64,000 bases of DNA from Erinaceus europaeus (GCF_950295315.1 NC_080175.1:67616302-67680301), one strand, 5' to 3'; numbered from the stretch's first letter, positions 46,234 to 57,077 are shown. Made by a program: numbers and translations. The notes: generated from the sequence alone by a model not told the origin.

Positions 46234-46307
46234 GGTGGGGGGTGGAAGGAGAGAGAGAGGGAGAGGGAGAGGGAGAGGGAGAAGGAGAGGGAGAGGGAGA
46301 GGGAGAG
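46234..46307 (+). repeat. (GAGGGA)n purine tract
   Basis: Hexamer GGGAGA/GAGGGA repeats with runs of three G, attached to the SINE tail. Confidence 0.92.
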
Positions 46308-46318
46308 AATTTGGTTTT

Positions 46319-46510
46319 GGGTCTGGCTAGTGGTACACCTGATTGAGCACAAGGACCCAGGTTTGAGCCTCTAGTCCCCACTCACGGGGAAAGCTTTGTG
46401 AGTGGTGAAGCAGTGCTGCAGGTGTCTCTCTGTATCACCCCGTTTCCTCTTGATTTCTGGCTGTCTCTATCCAATAAATAAAGATAATAATAAACCCAAA
46501 GATTTTTTTT
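46319..46510 (+). mobile_element. SINE family B
   Basis: GGGTCTGGCTAGTGGTACACC to TCTCTATCCAATAAATAAAG; the head has lost about 15 bases after GATTGAGCACA. Confidence 0.88.
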
Positions 46511-46524
46511 TAAAGAGAGCATTT

Positions 46525-46683
46525 GATTTTTATTGACTGATTAATTGAATAGAGACACAAAAGTGGAAACACTACTTCACCACGTGTGAAGCTTTACCCC
46601 TGTAAGTAGGGGCAGGTGCTTGAACCTTGGTCCTTCTGCTCCATAATATGTGTGCTTAACCAGGAGTACCACCACCTGACCCC
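46525..46683 (-). mobile_element. SINE family B, minus strand
   Basis: Faces the copy at 46319 tail to tail, about 15 bases apart. TTGAATAGAGACACAAAAGTG to AGTACCACCACCTGACCCC. Confidence 0.85.
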
Positions 46684-47027
46684 AGCAGAGTACTTGAAGG
46701 TGACATTGTTGACAGAAAGAGAGCCCAGCTTTGCCTGTAGTGGGAGTCCCTTGGCTCCATACTAAGGCACAACCTGGACTTGGTGAATCAGCCAGCACGA
46801 TGCAAGAACTTGGCCAATTGCACTTAAGTTTCTCTGAAAATTCAGTTTCATTTAGTAAAATAGCAACGACAATTTAAAAAATTAACATCAATTTCAGAGG
46901 TATGTTGAAAAGGATAAAAAATGCTCAAGGATGACAATGTTATCCATAACCTGGATGAAATTTAGAATGTTCTGTGTGCTGGCAATGTGGATTTGTACAT
47001 ATTTTACTTCTTGTCCTGGACATTTTC

Positions 47028-47481
47028 TGTTGGTATGCATGAGACTCCTTCTGTTTCATTTGGTTTAAATCCCCCCTGTTTAACACTATTCTATTTACAT
47101 AACCACTTCATTCTATTTACATAACCGCTGTTAACAAGCACCTCCCTCCAGGGCATTGGTTCAATCCCCACTGTTTCATGATATGTTTTTGCTTCACCCC
47201 CCCCCCTTCTTGTCACACCCTGATCCCTTCTTTATCACACCCTGATTTTCACCAGTCACTTTTCTCTCCACCCTCTCTATGTCACATCCTGTTTCCACCC
47301 TACTTGGGAAGTATATATAAAGACAGCATTGTGAGTTTTAGAGTACTGTACTTTAAGTTTAGCTCAGCTCATCTTAGATTGTGCTGCGTCCTGCATGAAT
47401 AAAGAGATACTGCCTACAGCTCAACCATGAGTCCCTGGTCGTCTGTTACCCACCCGTGAAGCTAGCCCGTCGAAAACAACA
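47028..47481 (+). mobile_element. Solo LTR of an endogenous retrovirus, about 454 bp
   Basis: The element starts TGTTGG and ends AACAACA, so TG..CA termini, inside a 6-bp duplication ATTTTC (47022-47027 and 47482-47487). It has a TATA box (47314-47321), a polyadenylation signal AATAAA (47398-47403) and no internal coding region between LTRs. The probable U3 part has a near-perfect tandem 18-bp motif (47089-47106, 47111-47128). The 6-bp duplication points to a class II (ERVK-like) element. An old copy with no coding capacity. Confidence 0.8.
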
Positions 47482-47901
47482 ATTTTCTGTATAACTGCCC
47501 TCTCAGGCCCACCTCTTCACACTCAGTTTGTTCACTATTATTATCATAGAATGCCCCATACTTGTTGAAAAAAAAATCAGAAAAGAGAGAAGAGTATTAA
47601 AAAAAAGAAGAAAATATTATTTCACTACCCACAGAAGATACTCATTACTCAAGCATGTTTGGATGACATGCTCCCAGTTTTTAGTTTCATCCTATCTGTC
47701 CATCTGATTTGAGGGTGGTTTGAAAATATGAAGTCTTCAGTTTTTAATGACTTTGCGAGGGTGAGAGAATTGGTAGCTGCAAAGGAAGATACTGCACTGT
47801 AGACAAGAACCAACGATTTATCCTTCTCTGATGCAAAAGTACAGCTACAATACCACCCCTGTATTATTGTCCACAACTTATTTTTCTGTGAGTAAAGGTG
47901 G

Positions 47902-47930
47902 CGTGTGTGTGTGTGTGTGTGTGTGTGTGT
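47902..47930 (+). repeat. (GT)n microsatellite
   Basis: About 14 GT units. Confidence 0.95.
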
Positions 47931-48296
47931 ATTTAGTAGCCAGAATGTTGACCTGCCTTTCCCCCTATTGCTAATGACTTATTCAACATATCTTTGTAAA
48001 TAAGAATCTCTGGTGGGAGTAGAAAGTGCAGAGCAGCCTTCCCAGCAGGGCATACTGTACTGGATGGAGTACCCTCTCACTGCCAGCCAGCTTATTCCAC
48101 TAGGTTTAGTCAATACCATCGTTCCATTAGGGCTCCCGGCCTCTGGTTTTGAGGAAGGGATCCATTTGCTGAGGAGATGCAGGTGCCAACACTGTGATGG
48201 CAGTAATAACACCCACTTCTGTGCTGCAGGTCCTGTGAGGGCGAGTCCAGCTTAGCGTTGATGGCTCCTATGGGAAATGCTATATAGTGGGCTTCT

Positions 48297-48312
48297 CCCC
48301 CCCCCCCCCCCC
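48297..48312 (+). repeat. Poly(C) run
   Basis: Sixteen C in a row. Confidence 0.9.
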
Positions 48313-48439
48313 AGACACACTAGGGATCACGTTTCTGTGATTGTACTAAATGAATTTGCACAAGGCAAACTAAGAAACATAGAAGGTTTAGACCATGGTA
48401 TCTTTTTGATTTTGAAAATCTCCCACAGAACAATCTTGA

Positions 48440-48592
48440 CGGAGGGCCGGTGATACAGCTCTCCTGGATTGCGCACCACGTCGCCATGTGAATAGCCCAG
48501 CTGTGAGCCCGGCCCTACCGCTTCCATGATGTCATCTCTTTCACTCTATCCTTGCCTCTGTGTTTCTTATCTAAAATTAAAAAGGAAGAAAG
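48440..48592 (+). mobile_element. SINE family E
   Basis: Head GGAGGGCCGGTGATACAGCT, CTCCTGGATTGCGCACCACG, CGCCATGTG, GAGCCCGGCCCTACCGC, then a pyrimidine stretch and AAAATTAAAAAGG. Confidence 0.8.
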
Positions 48593-48889
48593 GTAGAAGA
48601 AGTAAATTTTAAAAAAGATAGAAAAGAGGAGAGGAAAGAAAATCCAAATGGAATAGGTAACACCTTTCATAAAAGGTGTTAAAGCTCTAGCTGGAACCAC
48701 TTTCTAAAATGGAAACTTGGGCAGAAAATTCTGGACACTTTTAGAAAAATAGTAAAACCGAAGTCCTTTGGATTCTGAATCCATGTAAAGAAAAGAAGCA
48801 AATTGTATTTAACTTCTTTGCATCAGGTTTCCTGATAAGAAGATGAGCCCTGAGTCTAGAGACGTTCAGTCACCTTATGCATTATTTAG

Positions 48890-49023
48890 TTGTTTTTTTT
48901 TTTACAGGCACTTGCATAAGAGATGGGGAAAGAAAGACCAGAGTGCGTGGTGCCGGGGATCAAACCCAGAGCCCCAGAATTGCAAAGCATGTGCCCCATC
49001 TTTTAGGCTACCTCTCCCAGCTC
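48890..49023 (-). mobile_element. tRNA-derived SINE, minus strand
   Basis: T tract, GTGCCGGGGATCAAACCCAG and TAGGCTACCTCTCCCAGCTC. Confidence 0.65.
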
Positions 49024-49370
49024 CAGGTGGTAGCATCGCATATTTAATCTTATTGGACAGCAGTGTCTGGCTAAATTCTCAACATGAAGAAAATTGAGAT
49101 ACCAATACGGTGTGTGCACACCATCTTCTGTAAACATACACACTTCAAAGAAACGAGGGTGGAGCCAAGTTTGAAATGTCTGTGGAGACCTGTCATCACC
49201 AAGAGATCTAAGGAACACATTTCATTGTTGCATTGCAGTTGTGGGAAGAAGCAATCACAGAGCTAAAAGGAGACATTTCCCTCCCAGTTGGACATCTGTG
49301 GGAAATGCTCCCAATTCTAGTCTGTTTCTATTTGAGTCAGTTCTGTTCCTTTTTAAAAAAATAAATTAGT

Positions 49371-49508
49371 GTGGGAGCATAGCATAGTGGTTATGCAAAG
49401 AGATTTTCATGCCTGAGGCTTTCAAGTCCCAGGTTCAATCCCCACACTGCCATAAGCCAGAGCTGAGCAGTGCTCTGGTTAAAATTAAAAAAAAAAATAA
49501 ATAAATTA
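49371..49508 (+). mobile_element. SINE family D
   Basis: GTGGGAGCATAGCATAGTGG, CAGGTTCAATCCCCACACTG, AGCCAGAGCTGAGCAGTGCT, A-rich tail. Confidence 0.85.
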
Positions 49509-49518
49509 TGTATTTCAG

Positions 49519-49541
49519 TGACACACACACACACACACACC
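49519..49541 (+). repeat. (CA)n microsatellite
   Basis: About 11 CA units between two inverted D SINEs. Confidence 0.9.
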
Positions 49542-49645
49542 ACTGCTTATCTCTGGCTGATGGTAGTGATGGGGACTGAACCTGGGACCTCAGAGCCTCA
49601 GGCATGAAAGTTTTTTGCAGAATCATTATACTGTCTCCCCAGCTC
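49542..49645 (-). mobile_element. SINE family D, minus strand
   Basis: CTGGCTGATGGTAGTGATGG, GACTGAACCTGGGACCTCAG, CAGGCATGAAAGTTTTTTGC, ACTGTCTCCCCAGC. Confidence 0.85.
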
Positions 49646-49734
49646 CAGTTCTTTCCCTCTAATACATTTGGTTTTTTTTGTGGAAGCAGGATGAAAGTTC
49701 TGGGGTGTAGCATAAGAAATGATGAGCACTCCAT

Positions 49735-50125
49735 CCTGCATTCTTTTCAAAGGTCACCTCACATGCTGCTTCAGTTTGCTGCCACACTAAGCGTCTGTCT
49801 ATTCCTTGCATGCACCATCCCGTCTCTTCTGACTACATTCTTTTGTGCCCAGTCCATCTCTTATCTTGTAATACCTTACAGTGCCTCCCCCCTTGTCTGA
49901 CATCACATTATTTTTCTATTTGATTACCTTTCCTCTCTATGACCCTTTTAAAACCTCCAATACAGACCCCCCCCCCCCCCCGTTCTTTGGCAATTTGTCC
50001 CCACATCTGACATAAAATGCATTTTACTACAAGAACTATTGGTGCCTCATTGGGACTATATCTCAGAGCTGGAATACTGCCTGCTACATCAGAGCTACTT
50101 GATAAAATATTTAGTCCAAATGAAT
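49735..50125 (+). mobile_element. L2 remnant
   Basis: Ends GGGACTATATCTCAGAGCTGG.TACTGCCTGCTACATCAGAG, then AAATATTTAGTCCAAATGAA, like the L2 end CCTGGCACATAGTAGG..AATAAATATTTG..GAATGA. A C run sits at 49970-49981. Confidence 0.45.
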
Positions 50126-50192
50126 TTAGTGGTTAAACTGGTATAAATTATGGGAGAGGTTCCTAGATTTGCTTCAGAAATTTACAGGGCTA

Positions 50193-50405
50193 TGAGGCCA
50201 GGTGGTGGCACACCTGGTAAGTGCACACATCACAGTACACAAGAACCAAGGTGCAAGCCCTGCTCCCCACTTGCAGGGAGGAAGCTTCATGAGTGGTGAA
50301 GCAGGGCTGTGGGTATCTCTCTGTCTTTCTTGCTTTCTCTCTCCTCTCTCAATCTCTGTCTCTATCCAATAATAAATAATTAAAATATACATCTTTTAAA
50401 AGGAT
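50193..50405 (+). mobile_element. SINE family B with 13-bp target-site duplication
   Basis: Exact flanks ATTTACAGGGCTA (50180-50192, 50406-50418); body GAGGCCAGGTGGTGGCACAC to TCTATCCAATAATAAATAAT. Confidence 0.93.
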
Positions 50406-51044
50406 ATTTACAGGGCTAAACAATGTGACATCTGACAACTGGAAAATTATTACATCCCAAGTGACCTACCAGAACAGGCAGTGAAATGCCAAATGGGAAT
50501 TTGAGAGAAGAGTGTTCAGATAATTTATTAGTGAAAGAATAGGCTTTTCAGTAGATAGTACTGGGAGTAATTGGATATGCAGACATAAAAGAGAATGAGT
50601 CGAATCTCTTAACTCACATCATACAAAAGAACCGGTGGGGAAAAATTGTAATTATCAAACTGCTAATCTCTAAGTAAAATTTTTGAGTTATGTAGTGGAT
50701 CTTTAGGTGTGACAGCAAAAATATAGCTTCAAAGCGAAAAAAGAAATTTGACTTCATCCTACTTTAAAATCTTATTATGCTTAATGGGATGCTGACAGTA
50801 AAATGAAAAGAGAGCTCACAAGATGAGGAACTCTTTCTGATAGCCACATACCTCTGAAGGAATATGCATCTAGAGTATATGTAGAAGTGCCACTGAAGAA
50901 TAATAAACAAGTATCCCAGTTTAAAAAGGGGGCATTCGTGTCCTCCTCAGCAAGCCTTTATTCAGGTAGCTATCAGAGAAACCCACCCAGTTTCATTTTT
51001 CATCTTTTCTTTTACTTTGTCTGAGAAATATTTTATTTTCTTTT

Positions 51045-51258
51045 TGTTTTGTCACCAAGTTATGATCCCTGGGGCTTAGTGCTTGTACAACCACTGTACT
51101 GCTCCTGGCAGCCATTTTTCTTTTTCCACTTTTCATAGAGGTCAGTAACACAGACAGAGGTAAATAAACAGAGGGAGAAAGCAGCAGATAGAAGAGATAC
51201 CTTCAGCACTGCTTTACTGCCTGTGATGGCTTCCCACCGATAGGTGGGGTGTAGGTAC
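51045..51258 (-). mobile_element. SINE family A', minus strand, diverged
   Basis: AAGTTATGATCCCTGGGGCTT, CTCCTGGCAGCCATTTTTCT, CAGCACTGCTTTACTGCCTG. Confidence 0.7.
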
Positions 51259-51975
51259 CTCAAATAATGTCTGTTTGTTCAGTGCCAGTGGAGGGGGGAT
51301 CACAACAGGTGTTGAAGAAAGCGATTCATTTGAGGAAATGTTAGAAATAGTTTCCTTTATAACTGCAGTTTCTAAAGCCTGTTAACAATCACCCATTGTT
51401 AACCTAAGTTGCCATGCTTGTTTCTGTACTCCCTGCCAGCCTTCAGTGGTTTCAGTTAGAAATTGTTGGTCAAGCACCTGGACAGAGCCAGGTATGTTTA
51501 GTAGAGAGCCTAAGTGCTGATATTACTCAAATATGCCTTGATTGCGCGCTTACCTAAATGGAAGACTCATGAGAAATGTATTACTTGGTTTGCTTTAGCA
51601 AAGAACACATACTGTAGGGCATGGGGGTGCCATTGGTGTGGCCAGTTTCTTCTGCTGGTCACACCTGGAACCAGCAGCCTCTCTCAGCAACACAGACCCA
51701 CGAGGACTGAAGACATGTGTCAGATCAGGAACTATGACTTGTGATTCCCTGGTCAGCAACGTCAAATTTATTATGTTGAGCTGACCACTCCTCTCTCAGC
51801 CTTTACCGTTGCTTGGATTTGATGTGTGAGTTAAACATTAAGCACCCATGGAAAATATGCATTTCTGAATATAAATGTATAGGTGAAATGCTTGGTTTTA
51901 TTTTTGTTTGCTTTGTTTTTGTAGCTTGTTTACTTATGACTCATTTTATTAATTAAAACAGATTCGGTTACAACA

Positions 51976-52051
51976 ACAGAGCAGATGAAATTATGGAGCT
52001 CCAGTGGCGTAATCGGTTAGCGCGAGGTACTTATACAGAGCAGATGAAATT
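51976..52051 (+). pseudogene. Tailless retroposed tRNA-Ile(UAU) 5' half with target-site duplication
   Basis: Bases 51998-52035 read GCTCCAGTGGCGTAATCGG, then TTAGCGCGAGGTACTTATA: the acceptor strand, D arm and anticodon stem-loop of tRNA-Ile with anticodon TAT. The copy breaks off in the anticodon loop. Two bases differ from the sequence I know. Five extra bases (ATGGA) precede the tRNA start. An exact 17-bp direct repeat ACAGAGCAGATGAAATT flanks it (51976-51992 and 52035-52051). There is no A tail, so the template was probably a 5' tRNA half or a truncated cDNA. Confidence 0.85.
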
Positions 52052-52394
52052 GGCTGTTTATCTAACCACTGGCAAGAACTGTTAGAGAAAAGTAGATGTT
52101 TCAGGGAACTTTAATTTTGTGGTTTTGGAGAAGATAGTTATTGATGAGTCTGTTGACTATTCTGTAGGAAAATCCTTTAGGTAATATGTAATCACTAGGA
52201 GTTTAATTTTTTATTTGACTAGAAGATAAACATATTTTGTGACACAAGGAGCTGATCTTAACTAAAAATGGTCTGTTACCACAGGGAATTAGTTATTATG
52301 AAGCATTGAATAGAACAATTATTTTAGAGAAATGAAGAGATGTGTGTTTAAGAAGTAATGTTTGCCAAAACAGAAGCAAGCAAACTGTAAGACA

Positions 52395-52520
52395 TGTCAG
52401 AACTCTGGTGGTTATCTTTGAAAGGTTGGAAGGTGGGGATAAGGAACGTTGGTGGTGGGTGTGGTGTAGAACTCTACATTGTAATCTTACAATCTTGTGA
52501 GAAACTACTAATAACAAAAA
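52395..52520 (+). mobile_element. L1 3' terminus
   Basis: ACGTTGGTGGTGGGTGTGGTG, TTGTAATCTTACAATCTTGTG, AACTACTAATAACAAAAAAA. Confidence 0.6.
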
Positions 52521-52542
52521 AATAATTCAAAAGAGTAATGTT

Positions 52543-53060
52543 TGGGAGCCAAGTAGTGGTACACCTGTTTGAGTACACATGCCACAGTGCAGAAGGACCT
52601 AGGTTCAAGCCCCTGTCCCCACCTGCAAGGGGGGAGTCTCATGTGGTGAAGTAGTGCTGCAGGTGTCTTTCTTTTTTTTTTTTAATATTTTATTTATTTA
52701 TTTATTTATTTATTTATTCCCTTTTGTTGCCCTTGCTGTTTTATTGTTGTAGTTATTATTGATGTCGTTGTTGTTGGATAGGACAGAGAGAAATGGAGAG
52801 AGGAGGGGAAGACAGAGAGGGGGAGAGAAAGACAGACACTTGCAGACCTGCTTCACTGCCTGTGAAGGGACCTGCCTGCAGGTGGGGAGCCGGGGGCTCG
52901 AACTGGGATCCTGACGCCGGTCCTTGAGCTTAGTGCCACCTGCGCTTAACCCGTTGTGCTACAGCCCGACTCCCTGCAGGTGTCTTTCTTTCTCTCTCCT
53001 ATCTCCTTTCTCTTTCAGTTTTTCTCTTGTCTCTGTGCTAAATAAGTAGATACAATAATC
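52543..53060 (+). mobile_element. SINE family B, split by a nested family A insertion
   Basis: Head TGGGAGCCAAGTAGTGGTACA to 52674; body resumes at 52992 with CTCTCTCCTATCTCC and ends CTGTGCTAAATAAGTAG. Confidence 0.88.
52675..52973 (-). mobile_element. SINE family A, minus strand, nested, with 18-bp target-site duplication
   Basis: Exact flanks CTGCAGGTGTCTTTCTTT (52657-52674, 52974-52991), which are host SINE sequence. Body complete to the inverse head CGCTTAACCCGTTGTGCTAC. Confidence 0.95.
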
Positions 53061-53182
53061 ATTACCTTTGAAAATATAGAAAAAAGGGAGTCAGGAGATG
53101 TGTGTAATGCGCTCAGTTTTGCCACCATTAAAATGTTATTTATTAATGAGCCTGAAGCAGCATGACTCGGGCACATACTTTG

Positions 53183-53345
53183 TTGCACTGGTGGTTTATT
53201 TTTCATTCACATTTATTAGGGAAGTCATTGGTCACATGGGTACAGTTTCTCTTCTTCCCATGACAGATATTTGCACACCATTCCCAACCCCAGTTCAGGC
53301 CGTCCTCCGCCATCATGCATCGGGTCACTAGTGCCCTGTCGGCCC
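53183..53345 (-). mobile_element. Repeat shared with 61640-61815 (possible L1 3' end), minus strand
   Basis: TTTATTAGGGAAGTCATTGGTC, ACATGGGTACAGTTTCTCTT and CTTCCCATGACAGATATTTG align with the second copy. On the minus strand both end in AATAAA-like sequence. Confidence 0.45.
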
Positions 53346-54388
53346 CCTCCCCCATGTCCTTGGCTTAGCAGCAACAGGTGGTGTCTAATCCAAGTTTTAC
53401 CCTGTGTCTTGCCTTTCCTTTCTTGCCATTAATATAATTTTTTGCAAGGAATTTCAAACACGAGATTGGCTTTTGACACTTCAGTAAATAAAAGCAAGGA
53501 AGACAGATATACAAGTATCAGCATTTTAACGAATCTATCATCTATTTTGTTTTCTATTCTCTGTTACAGTACTTGCATCTCTGTCTTGATTGCTTTTTGT
53601 TTTGCATTTTTTTAAGATCAAATTTCCTGTTGGTACATGTACCTGGTCACCTTAAATACTTGCCTTGACCAGCTCCTCCTTAGGCAGCCTGAGCTCTGCG
53701 TCCATGCTTGCCCTCCAGCCATCACCACTCTCTCTCCCATGGCTCCCTGGCTGTGGGGCAGCCCTTCTGCCCACTCACCACCTGTCTAGTCAGCTCTTGG
53801 AGCCAAAAGCCTTCCCCCATCTCAGGGCTCCATGTGATTGTCTTCTGTTCTTTACCACTTTCTCTTGACTATGGTGTCAGCTGTATTAGTTATTATTTAT
53901 TCTGTGACCCCACAAAGCTGCTTGCTCACAAGTAGCACACAGTTGTCTGTGGTGGTGGTAGTAAGCTGTGTCCTCATGAAGCCCCTCCTCTATATCGCCC
54001 TCATTAGAGCACCTTGGGGAACAGAGATACCAATCCTCATTTTGAACTGCTTTCCTTGTTCATTCTCAATCAGTTTCCCCTTTTTCCACCCACACCATGA
54101 ATCACACATTGAATGATCCTCTGGTACTCTTGATACCAGAACTTAATGCTCCCTAGAGTCCTTATGACAGGTATGCACTGCAGTCAGGCAGATCCCGAGA
54201 CCCACCTCTGGGAAGGCTCACTTCTGTGGCCTGGAATGCTCTGAGGTATGCAAAGTCAGCCCTCCCCACACATACTCACTCAGTGAAATAATACTAAATG
54301 TACTCATTTGGGAAGATCTGGTCTGTGCGAATTTTGAGACAGGATTTATTAACATGTTTTTGATCTCTCTAAAAAGGATGGAGTGTTA

Positions 54389-54552
54389 ACAGCTGGGAAG
54401 TTAGTTCAGTTTGCAGGTACTGCCCAGGACTTTCATGCCTGAGGCCAGGTTTAATCCCTGGCACTGACTTTGCCAAAACAGAGCCATAATCTGGGCTCAG
54501 CCCCTCCCACCCCCCCTTGTGTGTGTGTGTAAATAAGTAAGTTAGTAAGTGC
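54389..54552 (+). mobile_element. SINE family D, diverged
   Basis: AGCTGGGAAGTTAGTTCAGT, GACTTTCATGCCTGAGGCCA, CAGAGCCATAATCTGGGCTC; a short GT run and TAAG repeats in the tail. Confidence 0.65.
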
Positions 54553-54810
54553 TCTATCAAAATGAACCTTCCAAAAATTTTGTTAGCAGAATCAAATAGT
54601 AGATGTATGTTTTCATGATTTTTAACATTAAATATTATTACTTCGAAAGCTCATGTGATTGCATTAAAGAATCAGAATTCAGTATGCACTAAATTTTTGT
54701 TACTTTCTTTTTGCATATGAAGGAAAGAAAGGTAAAATGAAGAAGGAAATAACTATACTGCATATATCGACAAATAGCCTCATTCCACCCTTTTTTGCTC
54801 TTTCCTTCAG

Positions 54811-55054
54811 GTGATTGAAGACAATACCGGTGTCCGCCGGGTGGTGGTGACACCCCAGTCTCCCGAGTGCTACCCCGCAAGCTACCCGTCTGCTATGTCT
54901 CCAACTCACCACCTCCCCCCCTACCTGACTCATCACCCACACTTCATTCACAACTCGCACACGGCCTACTACCCGCCCGTCACTGGGCCTGGAGACATGC
55001 CGCCTCAGTTCTTCCCTCAGCATCATCTTCCCCCCACAATCTATGGGGAGCAAG
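54811..55054 (+). CDS. FNDC3B: FNDC3B coding exon (probably exon 5), internal
   Basis: This 244-bp exon encodes 81 codons plus one base. It starts VIEDNTGVRRVVVTPQ, runs through a proline/histidine/tyrosine-rich low-complexity stretch (THHLPPYLTHHPHF, NSHTAYYPPVTGPGD, PPQFFPQHH) and ends IYGEQ plus the G of the next codon. The VIEDN..VRRVVV block is shared with FNDC3A; the His/Pro/Tyr-rich remainder is typical of FNDC3B. The region is predicted disordered and precedes the fibronectin III repeats. The acceptor is strong (TTTGCTCTTTCCTTCAG) and the donor is CAAG followed by GTGAGT. Compared with the human protein as I remember it, at least two substitutions are present (A in CYPASYPS, P in HHLPPTIY), both unremarkable. 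In human this exon and the next are the substrate of circFNDC3B. Confidence 0.97.
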
Positions 55055-55336
55055 GTGAGTGCATTGTTGCTGGCACCCCCAGCTGGTGGGGATGTTCACG
55101 TAGTTCCAGAGAACACTTTATCTTTTCTGAAATGGAACTGTCTGCTGGATGCAGCTCCTGGGAGCTCACTAGAATCCTTTGTCCTGAGGAGAAACACCTG
55201 TAGCACTGCTCTCCCACTCTTGAAGCTGCAGGGGGATGGGGGCTTGGGAGTGCATGGGAATAAGTATGCTCTCCTGGGTGAACCACCATCCAACACCTTT
55301 GCTCAGATCATACTCCTCTCCCCACACCACGAAGAG

Positions 55337-55370
55337 CAAAAAAAGAGGAGGAGGAGGAGGAGGAGGAGGC
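55337..55370 (+). repeat. (GAG)n purine tract
   Basis: GAG/GGA units just downstream of exon 5. Confidence 0.9.
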
Positions 55371-55814
55371 TAGGAGTGGGTGTCCACTTCTGATTTTCCA
55401 GAGGAGGCAGTGTCTGTGATGTGCGCCCATGTCCCGTTAACGTCTTTCTATGTGTTATTGGCCAGAGATGAAGCTGCAGCCCATCGTTTCCCAGGTTTCC
55501 GCAGGTCCACAGGTCTAGTCACAGAAAAGGAATGACAAAGCATTTGGGGCCCTGTTTCTGATGGTAGAAGGCTTAGCTTGCAGAGAAAGTGTCTCAGAGA
55601 TTCCCGACTCCACGTCATTTCAGCTTGGCCCTTGGCTCTGCTTTAGTCTACAGCCCTTCTCTCTCAGAATAGATACTAAAAGAAAAGCCAGAAATCACAG
55701 CAAAAAAAAAACAAAAAAAAACGAGCCTTTATCCTCTAGGGTTTGGCAACATGATTTTCTTCCAAGTCTGACTATGAATTGAATCATTTGTTGTGTCAAA
55801 CATTCAGTCTTCCA

Positions 55815-55990
55815 CCTTCTGCATCCCACAATGACATTGGGTCCCTACTCCCAGAGGGTTAAAGAATAGGAAAGCTATCAAGGGAGGCGATGGGATATGG
55901 AGTTCTGGTGGTGGGAATTGTGGGAGTTGTACCCCTCTTATCCTATGGTTTAGTCAGTGTTTCCTTTTTATAAATAAAAATTTAAAATAG
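55815..55990 (+). mobile_element. L1 3' end, sense
   Basis: ACTCCCAGAGGGTTAAAGAAT, GAAAGCTATCAAGGGAGGCG, TTCTGGTGGTGGGAATTGTG, TTGTACCCCTCTTATCCTAT, AAATAAAAATTTAAAAT tail. Confidence 0.75.
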
Positions 55991-56062
55991 TCAATAAAGC
56001 AAAATCTCTTTGCTTTATAAATGACATTTATCATTACTTTCTTTTTTCTTTTTTAATGAAAC

Positions 56063-56268
56063 TTTTTAATATTTTGTTTATTTATTGGATAGAGACTAGA
56101 GAGAAATCAAGAAGACAGGTGGTGATGGGGAGGGAGAGACAGAGAAACAACTGCAGCACTGCTTCACCATGTGAGAAGCTTCTCCCCCTGCAGGTGGGGA
56201 CTAGGGGCTTGAACCTGGGGCCTTGCAATTGGTAATGTGTGTGCTCAACCAGGTGCACCACTGTGCCA
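56063..56268 (-). mobile_element. SINE family B, minus strand
   Basis: TTTATTTATTGGATAGAGAC to CTCAACCAGGTGCACCACTG. Confidence 0.88.
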
Positions 56269-56889
56269 GGACTCTTATCTGAGCCCTTACTTTGCATACC
56301 TTAAAGCAGTTTAAACATTTGATTTCCCAAATAATAAAAAGGTTAAGAATTCTCAGTATTTTTGGGAAGAGTATATACTAGTGTCCATGATGAATATTTT
56401 AAATCTTGAGAATAATGGGGTATGATGTTTAAACTGTGTACCATCCTATTTATATAGAGTTGTATCTTTTTTTTTTTTTTTTTTTTTTACTGACTCCAGG
56501 ATAGACTGGTTGTCTTGTAAAGACATTCATTATAAAAGATTGTCTCCAAGCTATGTGAACAGAAAGAAAAGAAAGGGAACTTTGCATCAACTAATGCATC
56601 ATCAGTTGTCCAATCTCATGGGGTGCTTTTCATTCCTGGTGTGTCCAGGACAGTCTTTGCTTAACACTCTTATCTGGAGTTATGACCAGGACTGTCCCCT
56701 TTTCTCTCTCAGAAGTCAGAGTTGGATGGATGACTGCTCGCATGGTTCCACTAGGCATATGGGGTCCTTTTATTCTTATAACTATGAAAGAATTGGGTTT
56801 CTCTGCAGTGTTTTATTATTATTAATGCCTGTATACAATTTCAATATGTCAAAAAAAAAACTTTAAGCTATTTGAATAGAATAGAAATA

Positions 56890-57077
56890 TGATGGGCGGA
56901 GGTACTCAGCAGAGTGCATGCTTAACCGTGCCCGAGAACCCAAATTCCAGCCCCCCCCTCACCACCTGGCGCCACATGGGAGCACCATGCAAAGGGGAAG
57001 CTTCACTTCTAGGACAACAAGAAGAGTCCACTTGGAATGGTGGAATTGTGCAGGTTCAAAGCTCCACCAGAATCTTT

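Larger units (their letters stand above)
45608..54810 (+). other. FNDC3B: FNDC3B intron between exons 4 and 5
   Basis: It begins GTAAGC and ends TTTCCTTCAG. Content: SINEs of both orientations, a solo LTR, L2 remnants, a retroposed tRNA-Ile half and L1 3' ends, each listed. About 53350-54390 and 50420-51040 show no repeat I can name with confidence; 53660-54110 has a loosely L2-like composition. Confidence 0.9.

Noticed and set aside
54689..55296. Minus-strand open frames opposite FNDC3B exon 5
   Set aside because: Shadow of the real + strand exon, whose composition suppresses stops on the other strand.
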